A model generated the notes under the pieces. That model had not been told where the DNA came from, made no database searches, and worked only from the letters and a program-made list of their open reading frames with translations. A DNA stretch of 64,000 bases, from assembly GCA_037074765.1 (NCBI GenBank), contig JBAMDO010000040.1, forward strand, positions 372,001 to 436,000, given 5' to 3'. The translations under genes were made by a program, and so were the position numbers. Positions 37,301-51,463 of this stretch are shown in pieces (within the stretch, counting starts at the first letter, position 1; every line of letters begins with the position of its first letter). This DNA comes from Mansonella perstans (lineage: Eukaryota; Nematoda; Chromadorea; Rhabditida; Onchocercidae).

Positions 37301-40300
37301 GAAATATGTGAAAGATTTTGTTAAGATAATAATTTATTATGAGACCGATAAATTGATGATCAATTATGTTGCAGAAAACTCACGCGAGTAATAAAGTTAA
37401 ACTTTTTTCAGATGCCGTCCAAATCCTTGCGAGAATCATGCCATTTGTGAACAGATATCTCTTAATGACTTCAATTGTAATTGCCGTGATAACTACCATG
37501 GGAAAACGTGCCATGCAAGTGACTCTTCAATTGTTTTCATCACAAAATGAATGAAATAATTGAGCATATTTTGAAAAACTGAAATTTTGAAATGAATAAC
37601 CATAACCGTACAATTGTATCTTTGTAATAATCACAGAAATTATAAGTTATGACTTGGTTTTATTAATGCTAGTTTTCATAAATTTTGAAGTAATGAAAAA
37701 TTCAACTGCTATGGCAATAAAAATTTAGCACGGAAGTCTCATTCCTGTGAAGAATTCTTTCTGAAGAATCCTCATATCAAAAGTAAGAATGTTACAATTG
37801 ATCTGGATGGCGGGTATCCATTGGAGCCACTCATGGTACAATGTGAACGAAATTTCAAGGATTACAATGGATTGAGAATTATCTCAAAAATATTCCATCA
37901 ATTTGGAAGTAATGGTATAGTGATTAATGGAGATCATGAACCAGGTTCCGTTAAAAGGTCACTTGATTATGGCATCACCATCGATCAATTAGATCGTTTT
38001 ATCAATGGATTTGAAAATTGTATGCAGGTATATTTATCTCTGTACTATTTTGTTTCGTTTAAATATTTGAAGATGTGACATCACTCATCCAGATGCTGTA
38101 CTTGCAGTACATGCGTTACGAATGTCGAGGAGGTGCGAAATTGATGAGTTACGGTGTAGAACGAAGGCCATCTTCCTGGTACAGTACACGAAAGGGTCAT
38201 CATGGAATGCAGTGGGGTGATGCACCACCGTATTCAGGCGTGTGCCCATGTGCAGCAAATTCATCCTGCACGCATAGTAGCAGGTTTTGTTATTTGATAA
38301 GTGCACAAACCTTGCACAGATAATGAATAACTTTTCGTTACTCTTCAGGTGCGCACTTAACATCTCCAAAACACAGTGTTATTTCAACTTCTTGATTAAA
38401 TAATGTACTTTTCAGAATGTGTAATTGCGATAGCGGCGAAGACAGTGTCGATGAAGGCTACAATTCACACATGCAGTTGTTACCAGTGATGAATTTATAC
38501 CTTGGAGGCACAACAGTTACATCCTCAATAAATGTTTCTATTGGCCCTCTTATTTGTAGCCAACGTCGTGAGTGTATCTTCACTTATTTGAGTCGCCAAT
38601 TGTTTCACATGCAAAGCAGCCATTTTGACTAGAGATTCCCTGATAGAATGCTTTCTTCATCTTCTGACAGCAATGCTTTTTCATGCAGACGTGTTTGATG
38701 GAATAACATTTCTGAATCGCAGTGCTCGTTTGGCTGGTTCACAGGCTGCGTTTGGCTCAGTGATGGATCTCGAGTTTCAGATACGCATGTCACATGCCCG
38801 AATGACAATTTTTATTTGGGAATCGTTGAATGGACAGCGTTGGTATCAACTCGATGTTGCAGGTTATTAGTTTAGAATTCCACCTTTCCTACCTTGTTGA
38901 ATCCATTAACCGAGAATGTAATTTTCTTTTCTACTTTTTTTCTACTCGCATTTGTAGAATTGATTTATTTTGAAGGATGGCTTTTACCTCTTGGCTATAA
39001 GAATATTTCAATTTAGAACTCATTTCTTGTTAAATGATCAATTTTCAGATGGTCGCCTAGTAGGACAAGTCGTAAGTGGAAGCAAAGTTTTCGAAATCAG
39101 GTCGAAAATGCGTGTAAATGATAACAAATGGCATACTGTATACTGGGAAGTAAACGTAAATGGAATGATGTTGAACGTGGATGACGAAAGAAGTTTATTG
39201 GATATTTTTATCATACCTCCTAATGTCTACACCTGGATTATAGGTGAAGCATTTTCGGAATCCCCTACACTGTGTCATATTTTAGCGATTGATTTCAATA
39301 AATTACAGGGTCACGAACTGAGCACGGTTTATCAGGTTTCGCTGGTCAGATTCGAAATATGTACTTGTGCGGCAATGAAATTATGTTACAATCATTGGTC
39401 GTGAAGCAAGGTCGAGGCATGAGGGTTAGCCTTATATTGAATGACAAAAAAAAAATTTGGGAAATTGTTTTTTTTTTATTGTTATTGTTAGAAATTATTA
39501 AAAAGGCGAAATTGTTATTTGTTACTCATTCTATTAAATAAATCATGCAAATTTATTACAGTATAATGCAGTTTGGAGAGTAATTGATCTTGGACTGTTA
39601 AATTTTCTCGGTAATTTTGATCCACAATTGGAGTCCTTGTCTGATGAGTATAGTTGAGGTGGCGGAAACTTATTTTCATTTTTTTGCTTATCCGTTTAGG
39701 GTATCGAAATTGGCGAAAAAGGAACATGTAAGATAAATGAATGTTTAAATCACGGCCAATGTATTGAATTTTATGACAGTCACAAATGCAATTGTAACAA
39801 TACTCCATTCGTTGGTCAGAAATGTGACCAGGGTAATTTTTGCTTTCGCAACACTCGCAAAGTGTGTAATTATAAAAAATATATTAAAGTAAGTGAAGAA
39901 TAATTTTGACAGAAAACGAAGTTATAGATGTCAGTATATTTGTACCAAAAGATTCTGAACTAATGATTCCATGGCAACATCCAGCTCAAGTATCGTCATG
40001 TTTTCGGATTGCTGTACAATCATATTCTTCTAATTATTCATTGATAAGAGCAAAAGCGTTGTTTGCAGACTGTCAGTTTAACTTAACTATCAATCAGAAA
40101 GGTTACATTTTATCGTATTATAAAATCTTTTTCTGCGTATTTTATATGAGTGTTGATAGATACTGTGAAGATACGGAAGAGTGTGTCTGCGGAAGTTTGA
40201 GAGTGATCAAAAGAGCATTTACGCTTGTTATGAGCTAGACGGTTAACTTTTAACAATATACTGATTAAAGCAAATGAAAGTTTTTGATGATCGGTATTTT

Positions 40301-41850
40301 TTTTACCCAATTATTGATACATATAGTATTTAGCCTTGAGTCCAAATTGAGAAACTTGCTGTAATGAATAACTAAGTAATCCCATTGAATTTTTATTATC
40401 AAAAAAATATTTTCAAGAAACTGTTCAATGTTGCTATTAATTTTCACAGGTTATCTCGAATTATCAGTTTTTGATGGCTTTTTTTTCCACTACAAAGCCG
40501 CAGATACTACACATAAATTTGACGATAACGAAATCGCCGATGTCAATTTTTGTGCCGAAAGTACTGAATTTACACTTCAGGTACTAAAAATGTCTTGGAA
40601 GCTTCAAACAAATATTGAAGCTGTAAACAATCAACGACCTTAATTTTGTCTGCTACTCTTTCAAAATGCAGCTTGGAGAAAAAGAAACAGTAATTAGAAG
40701 CACTGTAAAAATACGATGACATGCATGTTTTAGAAGCAGAACGTATTTTCACTGAGATGTTATTAGCAATTATGATATGATATCTAGAGAATCTTTTAAA
40801 CAATATGATTGAACTGCCGCCCTTAACCAGTTTAAGCAATGCAGCATTTTACAGATCAAAGAAGAAAACGTTTTTCATATACGTGGTAACTGGTCATTTT
40901 TCCAACAGCTCAATACTTGGAAATTCATTGATAAAAGTAATTTCTGCATTATTAAGAATACTCGGTATTTCTGAAGTCTTTTTTATAGTTATTGATATCA
41001 TTATTAGCTGCAAGTAATATCCTTTTTATCGTAGACTTTACGGGCTGCTTGCTGAGGTTACAAGTTGGTGCAGCTTTCCCTCTAAAGGATCCGTCGTCAT
41101 CACGTTTTTCCTACAGAAAAGGCGTACGATTTGGAAGCTGTCCCCATAATCACATGTGAGTTTTGCGTTTTTTTTTTCTCCTTTCCTTTCTAGTATTTAG
41201 CATAAGCACGACCTTAATAGGCATTCTTGAAGACATTTCCCAAAGATTTTGAAAGCAAATTCTTGAAGAAAGCATTTGACATGGATGTTTAGCGAATTTA
41301 TGCTAAAGTTTAGTTACCATTGCAATCATTTGACATTAAGATTATGTGTTTAATTAGCAATTATTTCTCTTTACCATGAATTCGGCAAATTTATTGCAAT
41401 TCAGGTTTTTCGATCAAGCACCGAAATATGAAGACATTAACATCAATGTCATCAATGAACATCATATTTCTTCGCTAACTTTAGCACGTAAGCTTCAATG
41501 ATCAATTATCCGGTGGCTAGGAATTTTTTCCCTATTTGTATCGTCAGTAATGAACAGGAAATTAATGAAATAGTTATAATTGAGAAATGTGATATCATAA
41601 AACTTGACCAAAGAACCACAAAATTTTGGAAGAAATTTTTTTACTTGCCCACTTGTTTTTAGTAATAATTGCCGCAGTTCTGTGTTGCTTCCTCTTTCTG
41701 CTCATCCTTGTTTCTGCAACATGCTGGATTCGAAATCAGCCTGATGGTGTGTATAAAACGAACGAAAATATTTTAGCATATTGCGATCCAAACCGCTCCG
41801 AAGAGCCGTTCATCTTAATTAATTGTGCTAAAAGGGAGTATTTTTGTTGA
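34330..41850 (+). CDS. Caspr/neurexin-IV-like cell adhesion receptor
   Basis: This is a single-pass adhesion protein of the contactin-associated (Caspr/CNTNAP) class; nematode relatives (itx-1, nlr-1) act at epithelial and neuronal junctions. ATG at 34330 starts a signal peptide (SLSLFLVFLLPISSLLP). About 18 exons follow. They encode a diverged N-terminal region, then laminin-G domains (DGEWHEMRWIHQFDSLQLYV; VSIPFSFLPFSIELRILPQ; DNKWHTVYWEVNVNG), an EGF module (CRPNPCENHAICEQ), and a fibrinogen-like part (DLDGGYPLEPLMVQCE; ECRGGAKLMSYGVERRPSSW; CNCDSGEDSVDEGY). A second EGF (CKINECLNHGQCIEF) and a last laminin-G (DFTGCLLRLQVGAAFPL) come next, then a transmembrane helix (AVLCCFLFLLILVSATC) and a short tail ending KREYFC, stop TGA 41848-41850. 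Most junctions were phase-checked. A discoidin domain, usual at the N-terminus, is not recognisable. Confidence 0.88.
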
Positions 41851-42834
41851 TAATTCAATCTCATATACTTTCTAGCAGGAATTCTTAATTAAATATCGTT
41901 AAAATTTTGTTTTTAATCTTAGCAAGAATGTTTTCGAAAATCACTGCACTTTTTTTTTTTAATATAAAAACATTTCTAACTACATATACATCCAATGAGC
42001 AATATGACATAATGTACACAGTTTTATGAAAGAATTTCCCTGACAGAATCTACCCTCCGCTATGTAATTACTTATATAATTACCTCACTACCAGATAATG
42101 TCATGCATCGAATTCTCAACTAATAAACCTGTCATAAACAGCAGCACTGAACTTCTTGTTTTAATTAATTAAATGGATTGTTCTTGCTACTGTAAATTAT
42201 AAATTTACAAATATTTCTCCTCTCTTGAACTTTTCATGCTTCTGTCGAAACACTCCAATTAAGTGATCTTATACTACAAAATTATAAAAAAACATACTTT
42301 TTTCTTTTCTAATTAAACCTTTATATAAATTCAAATACATTTATACAAATAAACATTGTGCTAAAGTTCTCATGAATATCACGAAAAACTGATAACTTAA
42401 AGCACAGTATCCTGCACGGATCGATTATCATTTTAATCGATGGCTCTGTCTGTTTTCTGTCATTTCGAGAATTTCCATTTTATGAAATAAAAATTGGACA
42501 ATGCTTAAATTTATAAACACAAAAATAATTTGTTTTTTCAAGGTTATGTACCATCTCGTAAACTTTTTATCGATAAGGCAAACAAACTGGCATCAGAATA
42601 ATTGTAATCAAGACGAATTTGAGAACATATCATGAATTCAGTCACTGAAATTGAAGTTTAATGCAGGTGTCACGTTCTTTGACGCGTCAATATTCTCCAT
42701 ATCAAACCTAAATTGAAAACATAATCCTCTGTAATAGATTTAAGTACTAGAATGTGATCAAACGATAGCAGAAGGAGGTACCATTTTTGCTTTTGGAATG
42801 ATAATATTGTTACATGTGATTTGATACGTTTCAT
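41851..42834. other. Convergent intergenic region
   Basis: Lies between the 3' ends of the Caspr-like gene (+) and the OSM-9-type gene (-). It is AT-rich with no coding frame that I can support, and it should contain both polyadenylation regions. A short minus-strand open stretch near 42.65-42.72 kb is out of phase with the OSM-9 model. Confidence 0.6.
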
Positions 42835-45800
42835 TTATTCTTCTTCATTTGTTTTCCAGAAGGATAAAATAAATCTCATATCCAGGAATCTGGGTACCTC
42901 ATATAAGAAAATAGACTGAGGAAGAAATATGAAACCGAAATAGTGCTGCTTTTTACCGACTTCATCGAAAATCAATTTTGTTGAATCTAAAACAAGCTTC
43001 TCTTACCTGTGTACTGGAGCTAACAGATGATGAACTCGCACAAAAACTATCTTTGCGCCGGAACATATCCTTTCGAATCCTTGGTGAAACTGCTCGTGGT
43101 GGTGTTCCAGTACCTGGCATATTCGGCATATCAAATGACGGAACTAACTGATGCCCTCGTACTGTTGTTTTACGCATCGGCAACTTTTCCAGAATCATAG
43201 TTGTGCTTTGTCTGGTTGTTATTAACTCTGAAATGAAAAGAAACAGATGACGTAGTGAAACCTCTACGGCAACATGCAGCACTAGTTATTCAGTAACAAG
43301 ATGTTAAACGTAAGTCTTTATCTCTCAAAAATTGCAAAACAACCTACTTGATCCACTCATTAGTTCTTCACACATTAGTCTAAAACATCATCGGGTTTAC
43401 TCAGCTCACGTGAAGTTTTCAGAAGCATTCCTTGCTGCGTCTTATATCATAGCATGATGATCTTATCTATATATATATATATATACTTAATACTCACTGA
43501 AGTCTCGAGGTGACTGGTACTGAAGAGATGTTTGATTGGAACAATTATTCACAATTATTTCTTTCTCTATTGAGATATCATTTAATTGTCCGGCTTTTTC
43601 TTCATTTCGCGTGTTTGTTGAAGTTTCCCGAGTTCGTGATCTTATCTTAAGTAAAAAAAAGAGAAGTAATTATTACTAGTGATTATCAAGTGAAAATGCT
43701 ATACAATTCGAAATGTTCATACCCTTACTTTCATAAAAAATGTAAATTTGAAAACAGTACACTAAAATGTTTGCGACAGTCAATATAAGTAATCAGCAAG
43801 TCCTACAGTAACAGCAGTAGCTATTCTTCACTTACCATAGATCTTGTTGGTGGTGGTAATACGGCATCTCGCCTAAGTATTACAGCACTGGCTGGTTCAT
43901 CAATTAAACAGTTATATGAATGAAGCAATTCTCGAGCATAATCAACACCTAACCTTTCCACAGTATGAATTACTTTTCGACCAATTGTCTGCAACAAATG
44001 AAAAGTTGGGTGAAAACATAAAGTCTTTAATGTATTGAAAACAAGTAAAGAAAATAAAAATAAATAACTGGATATGACACAGTGATTCATAATCCAAAAT
44101 CAAGAAGAAAGCAGTACTGAATGACCTTCCAATTAGTGATAGCTTGCTTCCTTTGTCTAGCTCGAGTTTTCTTCGTCTGTTTGATGACCATTAGACCACG
44201 AATTTCCATACCGGCATCATTAGCTTCATTAAGTCTAATACTATACTCTAACTGACATGCTGCTAATTTCTCCTTTTTTACTGATCGTTCCAGTACCATT
44301 ACAATTTGTGCATACTGAAAAATATCAATCTAACTATTTCTTTTACACGACAGATGAATTGTAGATGATTTAATTCATCTGGAGTTATCTAATTAATACA
44401 GAAAACACTGTTGGCTGTGTTTTCTCAGCTGTGCATAAAACTTCCAGAAATACGACCCATCATACAATCCAGCACCATCCAGCAGCTAATAAGGGGATTA
44501 AGAAGGTTCCAATGAAAGTAATATTATACAATTTTTCGTGGTGACTTTCGAATCATTTTTATACGAAGTTTTTTTCTAGCCAAACGGTAAAAAAAATGTT
44601 AACCTGTTGTCTCCAAGCTTTTTCAGCTTGTGCGATGACCGTTGTATAGGTATTACCCATCATAGCAATGAGTATATTAATCAACATGATTGGCATTATA
44701 AACATATAAAGTACGAATAATATCTTTGTTAAAACTTCGTAATTAGCGCAAGAAAATTCCTCATACTGAAATAAACAATAGTTGCTTTCGAGAGCATTTC
44801 TATCAAAACATAGCTTATCTCTTAAATTTTGAGAAATTAAAAAGCTTACGTCATAACCACCCATACTAGCACGAAATAATGTAACAAATGTTTCCAGAAA
44901 TGAAGAATACGTAAATATATCGTAGCCTTTCACTTTGCAATAATCGGGATTTAACGGACTGAGCTCTTGCTTCGTGTGCATATCCTTTCCCAGAAAATAA
45001 AATACTGAAAGGAAAGAATATAGAAGACAACGTCAGTAATTGGTAAATTATAAAATGCTATTGAATCTAAGCCGCTTACGCCTAATTAAGGCATGTTCGA
45101 TTTCTAATGACAGCCTGAGCTGAATGACTGGACAAATGTGAGATGATCAATGACTGATGAAGAAACAAATTTTTTTAAAAGAAATGTAAATAGGACCTTG
45201 TGAAAAAGAGACAAGAAATATAGCGGATATAATAGCGAAACGAATCATATCACCAGCAATCATACTATAAATCATTTGCACAAATGGTCCCGTTAATTTG
45301 GCACTTCTGAAACAAACTTTTCTGCTCAATACAAGTTGCATGTAATAAATTGCATGCAAAATGCATGATAAGAATAACTAGAGTCTTTCAATTAATTTCA
45401 ATTTAACTTGATGCGATCATAACGAATTCTACTTGAAAATGGTAATATTTGAAAAAATTTATTGACCTGGCAAAGAAAAGAAAAAATATCCAAGAACCCG
45501 GTAATGAAAAGACTAATAAAGCTTCTTCAACTTGAACATTGCCCGATATACGAAAAGGTACGCATATAAGAATACATATATTGGCACCAAGAAATACAAT
45601 TTTAGCTGGAGCTGTTTTCTGCAATGAAATAATAATAATGACAATATCAATAATGAGTAATTAGGAATGGGACTATGGCGAGGAAATAAAAGAGATAGGT
45701 AAATCATAGAAGATGAAACTTTTGATGCAGGTAAAACCTACCAAATTTCTGATATAACCATAAAATCCTTGCGTCTTTAGTTCGCTAAACTGTTGAAAGA

Positions 45801-48800
45801 ATACAAAGAATACACAACTGATTATTGTTAGAATTTCAAAGAATAATCGTACCTGCAAGAAATTAAATATTGAATTAATACGATTATCGGAAATATTCGG
45901 TTGCGCATTATAGTGCATCTTCAAGCACTGCTTTATCGGCAGACTGAATACGATTATACACGGTCTGAACAAGGCTCATAACTAACCACCTGTTTAATTC
46001 AAAATTCAAAGTAAAATTTAATCCAACCACTATTAGCTTACTGACAGACTGGCCAGGTCTTTACTAGTTAACACAGAGCAATGTATTACTGGCTTACTTA
46101 ACGGTTCCAGAATAAATTTTTCGTCATACTTCGACATTGCCTAATAGTTAGTAAACATTTTTAATAACAAGACGATTAGATTAGAAAAAGTATAAAAAAG
46201 AAAAAAGAATAGAAATGCAAAAATATCAGAGGCTTAAGAGCGGAAAATGCTCCCAAAAACGTAAAGAAAGAAAATGAGAGTGACATACCCAGTCATTCCA
46301 TTTTGTTGCACTTAATTTATACGTAAGTCGGTTTGGTTCATGCGGCCGCATATAAACAACAAAACATAAAAATATGAGATGCAAAATGAGCAATCCAAGT
46401 CTTTCAAATAATTTTCTCTGCAAGTAGCAAGTCATTTCCAATGAATCGTAAAGGTACCATATCTTTTTATTAGACAGGATTGGACACCAGCATTCAAAAT
46501 ATGGCAATAGCAGCCCAATAGAAATGGTTCGAAAAAGCATACCGATGCAAAAGCTTTCCATTTATCAGCAAGAAGTCGCTGGATCACTTCACTACCAATC
46601 ATATCTAGATGTTCACTGGTACTACCATTTATCACAGTCATCAACGCTGAATCATAATCTAAAATTTTAAAGCTAGCATTGATAACAAGAACAAATACAA
46701 AAACATTTAGTATTTATTTCATCACCACTCTTTACGAAATCGGACATAAAGTTGTAGATAGTGAAGAAAGTTTGTCGGGCATGATCAAATTACTAATAGC
46801 TTAATCACCTGATAATTTAAACGAAAACCAGTCCACATAAAATTCGCATCACTCTTTTTGCGAATGAATTAAGCAAAGCGAGTAAATACGTGCATGACAA
46901 ACTTTATCAAATGAATAACAGCAAAGTGCTAACTTGTTGAGCCATCGGGACGAATAGTGTCTAAGGCTGTAAGAGGATATGCACTACACGTCATATCACT
47001 AAATCTCCAAAATTCCTGAAACATCCAAATTTCCAAATCAAAACTGGAGAAGTCAAACATCATTAGTTCTGTGTAACCGTGAAATTACGTACGACTTTCA
47101 TCAATTCTAGCATCTCTTCAAAGATATCCTTTCGTCCAAGTTTTGTCGCAAGCGTCAATGGTGTCAAGCCAGCTGCATTTACAATGTTTGGATCTGCGGG
47201 TTTGGCCCAGTGCCTCACTGCGTAACTGTACATTGACTATAATGCAATCATATCAGGATCTATATCATCAGAACGGCGGTGAGTAAATGTTTTACTGACT
47301 TTTATGACTTTTCAACCTGTCAACCCTCCGCTACGATAACAAATACCGCGAGAAAACATAAAGATTTCTGTGAATGTTAAAAGATTTGTTTTACATTGCT
47401 GTAGTTGATGACACACATATGTAGAATGGTATTGCCGAACATATCTTGTAGATTCGGATCAGCACCATACTGTATCAGTAAATCATAGATATCTTTGTTG
47501 CCGAAACAAGCAGCAAATGCTAACGGATATTCGCCGTAATAGGCATATCCTGCAATTCAAATATTACACATAAAAATCGGACAAAGATCGGACTTGTCTT
47601 ACTTTAACATTATTATAGAAAAATTTTTTTTTAAAATAAATTAACTCTGGAACAATATATACCTTGGTAATCAGTTGATTTACTAGATGTCTTCTGATTT
47701 TCAGGTAAAAAAAATGTTCCGCAAGCCCGAGCATTCACTTCTGCTGAGTTTTGCAGTAATAAATGAACCGTTTCATAATCATCATGAACAATCGCTAGAT
47801 GCAATGCACTTTGACCTAAAATATCCCCTTTCTAAGTTCTATAAATTGAATGAGCTTCATATGTAGTTGTAAAAGAAACATCCGATCAAAAGTTGCTTTG
47901 CGAAAAACCTTAGAAGATCAATGAAAATAGATGAAGGAAGAAGCTCTTCCATGTTTTGTGATCTTCTAAATTGAGAATTAGCAAGGCCAAAAAACAAATA
48001 GTTGGATACATTAAGTCGAAATAAATTTTTTTTTTTAAATGAAATTATTTATGCTGTTGATTCTTACCGAACATCTCGTCGCCCAAGTAAATGTCGTTAG
48101 CAAGACCTGGATAACGTGTTATTAAAATTCTAGCAATTTCACTACACATAGGCTCCTCACGGTTCAGCAACAGGTGTATTATCGTCTCACCTTCTACACC
48201 ACGCTTATTCAATCTCCATTGACCAAGATGTTCGCGGAATTTACACCCAAGCTGGCCGACAGAGTTAGATTCTGTTTTGCCCAGTTGCAGATTCTGTAAT
48301 CACATTCACGAAGGATCAGAAGAATACATACAGAAACTACCAAAAGTTACTTATTTCTGCGAGGTTCGATTTATTGCAATTCAGAGACAGTAACGGTGCC
48401 AAAATTCCAAACTAATCGAAGGTAAACCAAATATAATCAGCGGCTGTGTAAAAAGCGGAACTGTCCAGAACTGAATCCGGAACTGAATCTGAAGGTTCAC
48501 CAACATCCATAGCATCCAACACATTACACTAATTTATTTGAGACGTGACTCAAATTCATATTCTACGGCTGTCATATGAAGAAAACTATTCTTTGGAGAA
48601 TGACGGGAAACATGATTCAAAAAAAAAAAAAAAAAAAAAAAACACACAGTTGTCTTTTTCCATTTTGCATAGTCCGTAAAACGAATCATTTGTGGTGATG
48701 CACCATCATCATACATCATTGAAATAAGCTTCTCGTTTGCAAACTTTAGAACTCCATCTTCACCTTCTTTTTCAAAAGCAGCTAATAGTTCACCACCTAT

Positions 48801-49317
48801 AACTAACTAGTTTCTTAGGCAGTGCAAAACTAAAGCGGGGCTTTCGAATGTCACAAATTTGGTTATTTTTTCAACTAATGATGTCCTGATAAGTTGCAAA
48901 ATTCATACTGTGATTGCCTGATAGCGGTAAATTTGATCATAATATATTCTTCAAGATTTTATAAAATCAAGAAAAGAAAAATAAAAAACATCACTCTTCT
49001 CATGATTATATTACCTGAATTTCTATCTCAACAAGGCTTACAATTTAAACTAATAAGTCATACACACCGAAACATATGAAATTACATAAGAAATAATCGA
49101 ATGGTTTATATAAAATTGAGGAATTCTGGCAAGTAGGACTAAAAAAAAGTTTGAAAATTTGAAAATACTTACCGCTACGCATGTCAACCCATTTATAAAG
49201 GTGATTCTTTTTACGTTCACGATATAAATTAGACCATTGATCGTCAGGATCTTCTTTTAGGTTGTCAATATCTTCTCCTCCAGCTTGATGCAAAATTTTA
49301 CTCTTCAATTGTCCCAT
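42835..49317 (-). CDS. osm-9: TRPV cation channel, OSM-9/Inactive type
   Basis: OSM-9 channels mediate ciliary chemosensation, osmosensation and mechanosensation, usually together with OCR partners. ATG at 49317 ([20 protein letters not shown]). Ankyrin repeats lie at about 47.1-48.3 kb ([68 protein letters not shown]). Several membrane helices occupy 45.2-46.6 kb. The pore and sixth helix are at 44.6-44.95 kb ([53 protein letters not shown]). The TRP-box and C-terminal signature typical of OSM-9/Inactive and not OCR follow ([40 protein letters not shown]). The tail is serine-rich ([15 protein letters not shown]). From the donor at 43006, a strong TTCTTCCTCAG acceptor opens a phase-matched last exon, 42835-42915. 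This last exon is the least certain part. Confidence 0.92.
43468..43485. repeat. Short (AT)n microsatellite in an osm-9 intron
   Basis: About nine AT units between coding exons. Confidence 0.85.
48619..48642 (+). repeat. Poly-A tract in an osm-9 intron
   Basis: Run of about 24 A on the + strand, poly-T on the coding strand. It begins just after the exon reading [13 protein letters not shown], close to the donor. Confidence 0.9.
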
Positions 49318-51205
49318 TCAGTAAATAATATTATTACTGACGTAAAAAAAGAAGGAATGATCAACTGGCTATTATTTTCATTTCGCGTTGATGTTGATGT
49401 GTATATGTATGCGTGTATCGGTCAATTGTAATCATGGTAAGATCTAAAATGAATTCAGTAAAAATTTTTTTTAAATATTATCAGTAATAAAAGCATAATG
49501 AATATCTATTGGTGATATATATTATCGAAATGTTAAACTCTAATCAAAATTATCAAATATAATTCATAATAGCGGAGAATTTTAATTGCTTCACTATTCA
49601 TAACAATTGAATAAAGCATAATGACCATAGTAATACAACGATAGAAATGAAAATGGAGCAAAAGAGCAACCAGTAAAATAGCAATTGGTTAAATTTTTGC
49701 AAAAAGTTATCATTAAAATAACAATATGTTAAATTTTTGCAAATACTTGTTGCTCAAAAGATAATTCAACCTCTATTATTGAATTTTTTTTTGCTTATTA
49801 ATTTTGAACTTGCATACTGCACTACCTCTTTTATTCGTTCTTATCACATTCTTCCAGGCTAAATTTTTTTATAGTTTTAATTCGAATAATTAATATTAAA
49901 TTGATGAAATGATAAATTAATGCTAAGTAATGTTAAAATTACTAGTCAGAAATTAGCTTTAAAATTGATAGATTGGGAAATGGGAAATGAAATAAAAAGT
50001 AACATTCAATGGAAAAACTGATTTTTTCATTGAAAAATTAGCTATGAAATTCAATATGATGTTATCAATAAAAAGAAAATATAAAAAAGGCTGCAAAAGG
50101 TGAAAATTTTATGTGCAAAAGCAATTAAATTAAGACACCTGTTGCCGAGGTGACCGAATAAAGGATGCAAAAAAAGCAAACAGCTTTTCCAAACAAAATG
50201 CCATTCCTAACTCATTTCTTTTTCTCTCATTTTCGTTTAGTATCGGCTTAGTCTAATTAGTCTAATTGCACACATACATATCTCTATATACGTACTTTAT
50301 CGCTCTTTTTATCAAATATACTTATTTGACCTACTTAATTAGCATCAATGCCAAAAGTTTCAGAATAAATATTCACATTTTCAAATCATATACTGACAGT
50401 CTGCATAATTGACATCAAACAAAACAATTGAAATTAGTCACTCTCAATATATTTATATGTGATGCCATTACTGTAAAAATTTATAGTAACTGTTGGTCAT
50501 ATAACAAATATTACTTTTAGCTATTTTCGATGTAATGATTTTTATGCACTTCCACAATAAGTATCAATTATGATCGCAATGTATGCAATCATCTCAGCAA
50601 TAATAGTGAAAATTTGAGCATCCAAGAAAAATTACTTTAATAACATTTCATCTATATGGCATTATTTAATCACTCGTCTTAAAAATAATCCCGAAAACTC
50701 TGCTAAACATATTATGTGTTGTTCATAAAAAAAAAAAAAAAGAAAAAACACTTGCCGACAAGGTATATTACAATTATACCTGAAATGACACTACTAGAGC
50801 TCTTCAATAAATATTGAATTGCATCTAGATTACATGAATTCACTGCTAGAAAATACAAGATAATTTACAAAAATATGAAAGAAATATGGATCTTCACGGC
50901 AAAAAATTTCACCCAAATAGGCCAAAATAAAATACAATAAACAAAGAGGACTTCATTCTGTGAAAATTTGTCACAATCAAAAAATATACAGCAACAATGC
51001 GAGTATCTGATACTAAGAAGTGAAGAATGAGATGATCAATGATTTCAGAAATACATGTGAGTTTCCTGAAACGTAATTTAGCCATATAATTGTGGGAAAA
51101 AGTGGAAAAAAAAAAAAAAAAAAAAAGAAAAACCCAAAGATATAGTCGGTGAAATAAGCTTTTACAATAAAACGAAAAAATCAGTATTGCTAAACAATAT
51201 TAAAA
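49318..51205. other. Intergenic upstream of osm-9
   Basis: AT-rich with no supported gene. It holds a partial direct repeat at about 49680-49745 (two copies of a block with GTTAAATTTTTGCAAA) and poly-A tracts, the longest at 51106-51125. It should contain the osm-9 promoter. Confidence 0.6.
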
Positions 51206-51463
51206 ATGAGACATTACGAAACATTAGTCATGGCACGAAGCTTAACACATCAATCACATCTCACATCCATGAATGAAGATGCTTTGAATAAAATAAAATC
51301 AGAACCATCACGTTCAACGGAACTTGCTTCATTTTACAACAAAGTTTCACTGAGTAATTCGTCAGAAATTAAATTTAACATCGCGTTTCAAGGAAGTAAA
51401 TTGCCGTCTCACTTAAACATCCCAACTGGAAATTCTGCATATCATTTCCTACAATCTCTCTGA
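51206..51463 (+). CDS. Small ORF overlapping RFWD3 antisense (85 codons)
   Basis: ATG at 51206 opens 85 codons to a stop at 51461-51463. The first 55 codons lie beyond the RFWD3 stop and look protein-like (MARSLTHQSHLTSMNEDALN, IKSEPSRSTELASFYNKVSL). The last 30 codons are antisense to the final RFWD3 exon. A GTAAAT donor at about 51396 could end an exon before the overlap. There is no signal peptide or membrane segment, and the family is unknown. It could instead be chance in the RFWD3 3' UTR. Confidence 0.28.
   Translation: MRHYETLVMARSLTHQSHLTSMNEDALNKIKSEPSRSTELASFYNKVSLSNSSEIKFNIAFQGSKLPSHLNIPTGNSAYHFLQSL

Noticed and set aside
40584..41040. Stops suggesting decay of the last laminin-G domain
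   Set aside because: Two small exons (about 40675-40705 and 40852-40882) and the exon from 41036 join in phase and give a normal laminin-G C-terminus, so the stops are intronic.
42643..42720. Alternative last exon of osm-9 (ending ALNFNFSD)
   Set aside because: Its reading frame does not match the phase-0 donor at 43006, whereas the exon at 42835-42915 does.
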